A stretch of 9,253 nucleotides of DNA, from NCBI GenBank assembly GCA_003157575.1, contig PMKA01000101.1, forward strand, positions 1 to 9,253. Reading direction: 5' to 3'. Both the position numbers and the translations under genes were made by a program. A model generated the notes under the pieces. That model was not told where the DNA came from, searched no databases, and was given only the letters and a program-made list of their open reading frames with translations. Source of the DNA: Opitutia bacterium. Its GTDB lineage: Bacteria; Verrucomicrobiota; Verrucomicrobiia; Opitutales; Opitutaceae. Shown here one piece after another: positions 7,170 through 9,253 of the stretch. The first letter of the stretch is position 1. Every line of letters starts with the position of its first letter.

Positions 7170-7979
7170 ATGATCCATCCGACGTCCGGCTCCCCCGCAG
7201 GGGAGCGCTATGTCATCCCCAACCTGCGCAACGCCTGCCGGATTCTGAAGCTGCTCGGCGCCGGACAGGATGGACTCAGGGCTGCGGACATCGCGCGGCA
7301 GATGGGTATCCCCGTCACCACGACGTTGCGCATCATGAAGACGCTGCACGTCGAGAACCTGGTGCGCAAGGACGGCGCGCGCTACGAACTCGGTCCGGTC
7401 CTGATCCAGCTTGGAAACGCCGCTCTCGCGGGCACGGAGATGCGGACGGCCGCGCTGCCCGTCCTCATGAAGCTCACGGCACAGGTTGACGAGACGTCCC
7501 ACCTTGCAATCGCCTGCGACGGGCGCTCGCTGATCGTCGCCGTCCAGGACGGCCCCCATCCCCTTCGCGCCGCCTCGCGGCCGGGCTTTCTTGCGGACCT
7601 GCACTGTTCCTCAACCGGAAAGATCTTCCTCGCCTTCGCCTTCCACGACCGGCTCGCCGCGCTCTATTCGGGGGCGCGGCCGGCGAAGCGCACGACGCAC
7701 ACGCACACGACCCTGAAGGACATCCGTCGGGACTGCGAGCTCACGCGCCGACGCGGCTACAGCGTCGATGACGAGGAGTTCAACCTGGGCGTGCGCTGCC
7801 TTGCGGCGCCCGTGTTCGCATCGGACGGCACGGTCGCCGCCGCGATCGGCGTCACCGCCGCCACCGTCCGTTTCACGAAGGAACGGATACCCGGGATCGC
7901 AGCGGCCGTAAAGGACGCCGCAACCGGGCTTTCGCGCCTCCTCGGTTACGACGCGGCGGGCGCGCCGCCGGGTGAATGA
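7170..7979 (+). CDS. IclR-family transcriptional regulator, probable KdgR-like repressor of the uronate genes
   Basis: The 269-residue protein has the usual IclR layout and length. An N-terminal winged helix-turn-helix spans about residues 15-75, with the recognition segment DIARQMGIPVTTTLRIMKTL near 40-59. An effector-binding domain covers about 85-258, with HCSSTGKIFLA (145-155), GYSVDDEEFNLGVRCLAAPVF in overlapping blocks (196-216), and the family-typical cysteine C210. Members bind small acids and act mainly as repressors; KdgR binds 2-keto-3-deoxygluconate. Its position, divergent from kduI-kduD and directly before eda and kdgK, strongly suggests it senses an intermediate of this pathway. 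The ligand is inferred. The ATG at 7170 has no Shine-Dalgarno. The stop overlaps an ATG (ATGA, 7976-7979) that is in frame with the downstream aldolase gene. A short CA-repeat tract near 7690-7710 encodes a His/Thr run between conserved parts. Confidence 0.9.
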   Translation: MIHPTSGSPAGERYVIPNLRNACRILKLLGAGQDGLRAADIARQMGIPVTTTLRIMKTLHVENLVRKDGARYELGPVLIQLGNAALAGTEMRTAALPVLMKLTAQVDETSHLAIACDGRSLIVAVQDGPHPLRAASRPGFLADLHCSSTGKIFLAFAFHDRLAALYSGARPAKRTTHTHTTLKDIRRDCELTRRRGYSVDDEEFNLGVRCLAAPVFASDGTVAAAIGVTAATVRFTKERIPGIAAAVKDAATGLSRLLGYDAAGAPPGE

Positions 7980-8032
7980 CCACACCAGGACCTCCCGCCC
8001 CCACCGCACCGAATCCTTCCAGACCTTCTCCC

Positions 8033-8671
8033 ATGTCAAAATCCGACGTCCTCCAACAAATCAAGGCAGGAAAGGTGATCGCACTGATCCGCGCCGACGG
8101 CCCCGCCAGTCTTCTTGAATGCGCCCGAGCCCTCTCGGCCGGAGGGCTCGCCTGTATTGAACTTACGATGACGACCCCGGGGGCCATCGAACTCTGCGCC
8201 GAGATGGCCCGGGAGCAGCCCGGGGTGCTCCTCGGGCTCGGGACCGTCCTTGACGCAAAGACCGCCCTCGCCGGCATCGCCGCCGGGGCGAAGTTCATCG
8301 TGACGCCCGCCCTGCGACCGGCCGTCATCCAGGCGTGCAATGCGGCGGGGGTTCCGGTCCTGTCGGGCGCGCTCACGCCCACGGAGGTCTTCAACGCATG
8401 GGAACTCGGGGCCGACGTCGTCAAGATTTTCCCCGCGGAGTTCTTCGGCCCGGCCTACATCCGGTCGCTCAAGGCGCCGTTTCCCCAGATCGAACTTTTG
8501 CCAACGGGCGGCGTCACGCCCGAGACGGTCGGGGACTTCCTCAAGGCCGGCGCGTTCGCCACCGCCGCGGGCGGCGCGCTCGTCTCCGCCGCCGCCCTGA
8601 AATCGCGAAACTGGCCGGCGATCACCGCGCGCGCCGCGCAGTTTGCAGCCGCCGCCAGCGCCGTGGCATAA
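8033..8671 (+). CDS. eda: 2-keto-3-deoxy-6-phosphogluconate (KDPG) aldolase
   Basis: Starting at the ATG at 8033 gives 212 residues, next to 213 for E. coli Eda. The protein is a class I aldolase TIM barrel. Schiff-base lysine K131 lies in VVKIFPAE, the catalytic glutamate E43 in IELTMTTPGA, T158 in LLPTGGV, and the phosphate-end glycines in AAGGALV. It splits KDPG into pyruvate and glyceraldehyde 3-phosphate and is the last step of the pathway encoded here. Unlike E. coli Eda, the position after the catalytic strand that is R49 there is threonine (T47) here. I have the impression that TMTTPGA occurs in other Eda-like proteins, but it leaves some doubt about substrate range (4-hydroxy-2-oxoglutarate or KDPGal are alternatives). 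An upstream in-frame ATG at 7976 would add a Pro-rich 19-residue extension and overlap iclR by 4 nt. The next gene, kdgK, starts 12 nt after the stop. Confidence 0.92.
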   Translation: MSKSDVLQQIKAGKVIALIRADGPASLLECARALSAGGLACIELTMTTPGAIELCAEMAREQPGVLLGLGTVLDAKTALAGIAAGAKFIVTPALRPAVIQACNAAGVPVLSGALTPTEVFNAWELGADVVKIFPAEFFGPAYIRSLKAPFPQIELLPTGGVTPETVGDFLKAGAFATAAGGALVSAAALKSRNWPAITARAAQFAAAASAVA

Positions 8672-8683
8672 ACCTATTGCACC

Positions 8684-9253
8684 ATGTCTCTTACAATCCG
8701 CCCCGGCAAGGAATGCGTTTTTGACCAGCTCTCACTCGGCGAGGTGATGCTGCGGTTCGACCCCGGCGAGGGCCGCATACGGACGGCGCGCGAGTTCAGG
8801 GTCTGGGAGGGCGGCGGCGAATACAACACGTCGCGCGGCCTGCGCAAATGCTTCGGGCTGAAGACGGCCGTGGCCACCGCATTCGTCGACAACGAGGTTG
8901 GGCACCTGGTTGAGGACCTGATCATGCAGGGGGGTGTGGCGACCGACTTCATCAAGTGGCGCGAGGACGACGGCATCGGCCGCTCCGTGCGCAACGGCCT
9001 CAACTTCACCGAGCGTGGATTCGGCATCCGCGGGGCCGTGGGCGTCTCGGACCGGGGCCTCACGGCCGCGAGCCAGCTCAAGCCGGGGGACTTCGACTGG
9101 GATCACCTCTTTGGCGCCCTCGGCGTGCGCTGGTTCCACACGGGGGGCATCTTCGCGGGGCTTTCCGCCTCCTGCGCCGCGCTTGCGCTCGAGGCCGTGA
9201 AGGCGGCGCGGAAACACGGGACCGTCGTTTCCTACGACCTCAACTACCGCCCC
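8684..9253 (+). CDS. kdgK: PfkB-family sugar kinase, probable 2-keto-3-deoxygluconate kinase; C-terminus lies beyond the right edge
   Basis: An ATG at 8684, 12 nt after eda, opens a frame that runs to the right edge (190 residues). Ribokinase/PfkB features are visible: LGEVMLRF at 18-25 (substrate side of the N-terminal strand), WEGGGEYN at 41-48 (the conserved glycines and Asn), GLNFTERGFG around 119-128, and DLNYRP at 185-190, a motif typical of KdgK-type kinases. The ATP-binding and catalytic GAGD segment would lie in the missing part. KdgK phosphorylates 2-keto-3-deoxygluconate at C6, making the substrate of the adjacent aldolase. That gene order and the kduI-kduD genes across the promoter region support the substrate assignment. 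Other PfkB sugar kinases, such as fructokinase, cannot be excluded from half a protein. No Shine-Dalgarno is seen, but the short gap suggests translational coupling with eda. Confidence 0.87.
   Translation, partial: MSLTIRPGKECVFDQLSLGEVMLRFDPGEGRIRTAREFRVWEGGGEYNTSRGLRKCFGLKTAVATAFVDNEVGHLVEDLIMQGGVATDFIKWREDDGIGRSVRNGLNFTERGFGIRGAVGVSDRGLTAASQLKPGDFDWDHLFGALGVRWFHTGGIFAGLSASCAALALEAVKAARKHGTVVSYDLNYRP

Noticed and set aside
7065..7604. Further upstream extension of the kduI frame into the iclR gene
   Set aside because: This stretch is antisense to the iclR winged-helix domain and resembles no part of KduI.
7690..7710. CA-repeat tract inside the iclR gene as a phase-variation site
   Set aside because: The tract is short and imperfect, it encodes an in-frame His/Thr run, and nothing suggests slippage.
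1..9253. CRISPR arrays, tRNA/rRNA genes, transposases, toxin-antitoxin or defence genes
   Set aside because: I saw no regularly spaced repeats, no cloverleaf-like segment in the gaps, and no protein of these classes. Nearly all DNA is accounted for by the eight genes.

Overview
The window is a high-GC, densely coding bacterial chromosome segment of about 9.25 kb. It holds eight protein genes, two of them cut by the window edges. I see no RNA gene, insertion sequence, CRISPR array or phage gene. The combination of genes suggests a Verrucomicrobia-like saccharolytic bacterium, possibly Opitutaceae: a KduI/KduD/Eda/KdgK uronate module with an IclR regulator, a two-domain SppA, a secreted S9 peptidase and a nucleoside kinase with an N-terminal TGS-like region. 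This taxonomic reading is an inference from gene content and base composition only. No phylogenetic marker is present.

Left part (1-5176), all on the minus strand: a partial nucleoside (uridine) kinase, an SppA-type signal peptide peptidase, and an exported S9 prolyl-oligopeptidase-family peptidase. The gaps between these genes are 85 and 98 nt. A possible weak intrinsic terminator follows the S9 peptidase gene. These look like housekeeping or cell-envelope genes and have no clear metabolic link to the right part.

Right part (5301-9253): a divergent sugar-acid catabolic locus. kduI-kduD run leftward. An IclR-family regulator, a KDPG aldolase (eda) and a PfkB-family 2-keto-3-deoxygluconate kinase (kdgK, cut by the right edge) run rightward. 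Together they encode the whole route from 5-keto-4-deoxyuronate, the product of pectin, alginate-like or glycosaminoglycan lyases and hydrolases. KduI isomerises it, KduD reduces it to 2-keto-3-deoxygluconate, KdgK phosphorylates that, and Eda cleaves the product to pyruvate and glyceraldehyde 3-phosphate. The 237-nt divergent intergenic region carries an inverted repeat, ATGAA-N7-TTCAT. Its outer arms and spacing resemble the KdgR operator, and it overlaps a plausible kduI promoter.

The most unusual general feature is translational. None of the eight start codons has a recognisable Shine-Dalgarno sequence, and nearly all are immediately preceded by C or CC in a pyrimidine-rich context. I found no clearly novel multi-gene system. 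The locus is best read as a recognisable uronate-degradation module with a few details worth checking.
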